This document shows, piece after piece, positions 31,012 through 33,148 of a stretch of DNA of 33,148 nucleotides. The stretch's first letter is position 1. Each line of letters begins with the position of its first letter. Under the pieces are notes generated by a model, which saw only the letters and a list, made by a program, of their open reading frames with translations, searched no databases and was not told where the DNA came from. Made by a program: the position numbers and the translations under genes. Source of the stretch: Thoreauomyces humboldtii (lineage: Eukaryota; Chytridiomycota; Chytridiomycetes; Spizellomycetales; Powellomycetaceae); NCBI GenBank assembly GCA_027596035.1, contig JADGJA010000179.1:1-33148 (forward strand), written 5' to 3'.

Positions 31012-32992
31012 TTAAGAGATTTGGAGAGTCGGTCTCTTGATTTTCCGCGAGTTTGCATCTCCGAATAAGGACGGCGCAGCGGCTAGCGAGAGGATTTTGG
31101 TTAAGCCAGCATAGATAAATGAGAGTTGTTGTCTATCACTATGAGCGCTTACCAGGTTGTCCAAACCCTGTGGAAGCTCCAAATGCACTTGCTCCAAACC
31201 CTGCCGCCGGTTGTTGTCCAAATCCGCCTACAGACTGTCCAAACGCCCCTCCCGCTGGTTGCTGACCAGGTGCCGCTTGTGGTTGCCCAGCTGGACGCAG
31301 TGTAGTAGACGCGATCAACTCCAGTGATGTTTCTTCCCTCCCTGAAGAAACGTTTTTCAACAAGCTCAGCTGTCACTCTACGTTGCCCGATTAACCTGAG
31401 ACTTGCAAACCTTGCGGATTCCATTCTCCTCTCCGCCGTCCTCCGTCAGCCACATCTTCCCCGAAATACTTTCGACGAAACTCTTGATATTGCGCTTGCT
31501 GCTTGAGCACAGCATCGTGCACTGCAGCAATCTTCCCCGCAACGGCCAAAATACTATCATCTTGATCCCTCATGATTTCGACCAAGACTAAAGCAGAGAA
31601 GCACCTGCGTTCAACGATCCAGTTCCAGGCTCCAGATGCAATGTGGCTTACCGACGGGGCTGTACTGTCGCTCCTCCGCCAAATTCCGAATACTCGCTTC
31701 AAGCTCCTGATTCGCGTGTCAGTACAGCTCTTAGCAGCACAATCAGAATGCTCTGACGTACTTCAATGGTTTGCCGGTATTGCTGCATCCTTTGATCCAC
31801 TGTATCCGCGTAGTTCTGGAAATATGCCATGTATGGGTCGTGCTTTTGTGGTGTGGGTGTATGGTGCGAGTTTGTTCTATGCCGCTCCAGGAACCGTGAG
31901 ACTAGATCACTGTTCCGAAGCTCCTGGCTGACTTGCTGTCGTAACCGATTTATCAAGAAAATGTCTCGAGACAGCATGTTGTGCAAGCCGGCGACTTTCT
32001 GCAAAGGGAAATCCTGTAAACATCCTACCAGCCGCATGCCTTTGCCATTGCGGAAATTTTTACCTGCGCCAGAGACTTGACATCTCCAGAGATCTCGTCA
32101 ATGCAGTCTCCAGAGTTGTTACCGGCTACCGATTCGGCCGTTCGGATCTGCTGTTGGATGAAAAGCCTTCTCGACATTAGCCTTGATACGGAGAACTCGA
32201 CCCTCTCACGGAACTCACTCAATTTCGTCCACTTGTTTCCGAGAGTCAGCGGGGATATCCGAATACTTTGTTTTGAATGTGAAAGCTGCCTGACCCGCAC
32301 TGCATCATCAGATCATTTTAGTCCTGTGCTCAATCAAGAGACTCTTGCACGCAGATCTTACGCTGCGGTAGGTGCCGCTGCGGGTGCTCCGAAGACAGAT
32401 GGACCGGGAGCAGCGGCGGCACCAAACAACGAGGCACCTGGGGCCGAGGAGGCAGCGGCGGGCGCTCCAAACAACGATGGTTGCGGAGCGGAGGATGCTG
32501 TTGGCGCGGCTCCGAAGAGACTGAATCCAGGGGCAGCGGATGAGGCGGCTGGAGCGCCGAACAAAGAAGGTGCGGCAGCGGGCGCGGATGCAGCGGGTGC
32601 CCCGAAAGAGAAGGGAGCCGCGCCTGGTTGCGATGCGGCAGGGGCTGGTGCACCAAACAGGCTCGTGCCCGAGGCGGCTGGCGCGCCAAACAAGCCCCCA
32701 GCAGGCGCCGAGCCGGCGGGAGCTGCCGCTGCGCCAAACCCGAACGACGGGGCCGCCGATGCAGCAGGAGCCCCGAACGAGAACCCTCCAGCAGCTGGCT
32801 GGGAGGCTGGAGCAGCAGCACCAAATAGACTTCCTCCTGCTGGCGCGGGAGCTCCGAAACCCCCTGGTGCTGCCTGTGTCGTGGTTGCGGGGGCTCCGAA
32901 CGAGAAGGCAGGCTTTGGTGCGCTTTGAATGGAAAGACGGTCAAAGATCGAAGAACAAACGTGAGACTGAAGTCAACCACGTACCCAAACAT
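31012..32992 (-). CDS. NUP58: FG nucleoporin, NUP58/NUP45 (Nup49) family
   Basis: Central-channel nucleoporin that pairs with NUP54 and NUP62 and binds transport receptors through FG repeats. Coding exons in transcript order: 32992-32985, 32922-32362, 32299-32219, 32166-32064, 31998-31762, 31706-31652, 31587-31411, 31341-31153, 31082-31012. Total 1482 nt, 493 aa. The N-terminal 190 residues hold 15 FG dipeptides with Ala/Pro spacers (SLFGAPAA type). A helical middle begins FTFKTKYSDIPADSRKQVDEIE. It carries the family-like segments YFQNYADTVDQRMQQYRQTIE and ELEASIRNLAEERQYSP, and AVAGKIAAVHDAVLKQQAQY leading into FRRKYFGED. A second FG segment and a basic tail (SRKIKRPTLQIS) close the protein. 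Acceptors at 32166 (or 3 nt earlier) and 31998 (or 32013), and the donor after 31411 (or 31396), have in-frame alternatives. Human NUP58 is 599 aa, yeast Nup49 472 aa. It ends 123 bp from the giant gene. Confidence 0.9.
31153..31341 (-). repeat. C-terminal FG segment of NUP58
   Basis: Penultimate coding exon. After REETSLELIASTTLRPAG it carries GAFGQ, GGFGQ, AGFGA, SAFGA and TGFGQ, and one more FG (SLFGD) follows in the last exon. The spacers are Gln/Gly-rich, unlike the Ala/Pro spacers of the N-terminal array. The frame was chosen because it continues from the coiled coil through a phase-1 intron and keeps the FG pattern. Confidence 0.8.
32362..32922 (-). repeat. N-terminal FG repeat array of NUP58
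   Basis: Second coding exon of the nucleoporin. With the FG of the MFG start, the N-terminal segment has 15 FG dipeptides in about 190 residues, mostly SLFGAPAA, FSFGAPA or SLFGAAA spaced 8-16 residues by Ala/Pro/Ser-rich linkers. There are almost no charged residues, as expected for a cohesive channel-lining segment. The opposite strand is also open over this interval, a by-product of the Ala/Gly-rich codons. Confidence 0.9.
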
Positions 32993-33025
32993 CTTGAAAG
33001 GCTATAAGCTATTGACCGGGGTAAT

Positions 33026-33049
33026 ATAGATAAGAAGGGCTTTATCTAT
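33026..33049. promoter_or_regulatory. Inverted pair of GATA-type sites upstream of NUP58
   Basis: ATAGATAA at 33026-33033 is matched by its reverse complement TTATCTAT at 33042-33049 across an 8-base spacer. Each arm contains AGATAA, the WGATAR core bound by GATA factors. The pair lies 34-57 bp upstream of the NUP58 ATG, so it could be a promoter site or a 5'-leader hairpin. Confidence 0.35.
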
Positions 33050-33138
33050 TATTGTTATTTTTTCTCAGAAGGCGAGACGGTAGGTAGCGTTATTGCTCGT
33101 GGAAAAGCACCCTTTGGGTATCATCGATCCATGCAAGT

Positions 33139-33148
33139 GGGGGGGGGG
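33139..33148. other. Run of ten G at the window edge
   Basis: The sequence stops inside a G homopolymer. This may mark a contig break or an unresolved run. No gene is visible between it and the NUP58 start. Confidence 0.5.

Noticed and set aside
32077..32928. 283-codon plus-strand frame opposite NUP58
   Set aside because: Ala/Gly/Pro-rich mirror of the FG-repeat exon. The minus strand has the FG repeats, the coiled coil and consistent splicing.
1..33148. CRISPR arrays, tRNA, rRNA or transposon ends
   Set aside because: No regular spaced repeats, clover-leaf arms, rRNA-like blocks, terminal inverted repeats or transposase motifs were seen by eye.

Overview
The window looks like nuclear DNA of a flagellated (zoosporic) early-diverging fungus, for example from Chytridiomycota, Monoblepharidomycota or Blastocladiomycota. 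Four of the five clear genes are split by many short GT-AG introns. My spliced models contain 42 introns, almost all 50-86 nt, and each model closes in frame. A fungal-type secreted subtilase lies beside conserved eukaryotic cell-cycle and nuclear-pore genes. The largest gene encodes a 4.8-thousand-residue ASH/MSP-repeat protein of the kind found in motile axonemes, which yeasts and moulds lack. The exact lineage cannot be fixed from sequence alone.

Layout. (1) 358-3171, minus: intronless secreted S8 subtilase with strong G/C-ending codon bias. (2) 3172-4476: divergent promoter region with a TATA box on the protease side and dense palindromes on the APC1 side. (3) 4477-10044, plus: APC1, seven coding exons, 1732 aa. 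(4) 10174-12952, minus: APC8/CDC23, twelve coding exons, about 689 aa, tail-to-tail with APC1. (5) 12953-15339: a gene-poor stretch with an interrupted Q-rich open frame and a small ORF carrying a PIP-box motif. (6) 15340-30888, plus: an 18-exon gene for a 4811-aa protein with an ARM/HEAT-like N-terminus, a tandem Pro-Gly-Tyr-rich repeat and at least 14 ASH-like beta-sandwich units. (7) 31012-32992, minus: FG nucleoporin of the NUP58/Nup49 family, nine coding exons, 493 aa, tail-to-tail with the giant gene. (8) 32993-33148: short upstream region of the nucleoporin, ending in a run of G.

How the genes relate. APC1 (platform scaffold) and APC8 (TPR-lobe scaffold) are subunits of the same ubiquitin ligase, the anaphase-promoting complex, and they touch in known structures. 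NUP58 belongs to the central channel trimer of the nuclear pore. The giant ASH protein most likely works in the flagellar central apparatus or a related axonemal structure. The protease is extracellular. No shared pathway joins all five. The most interesting candidate is the giant ARM-repeat-ASH protein, whose architecture I cannot match to a named family.
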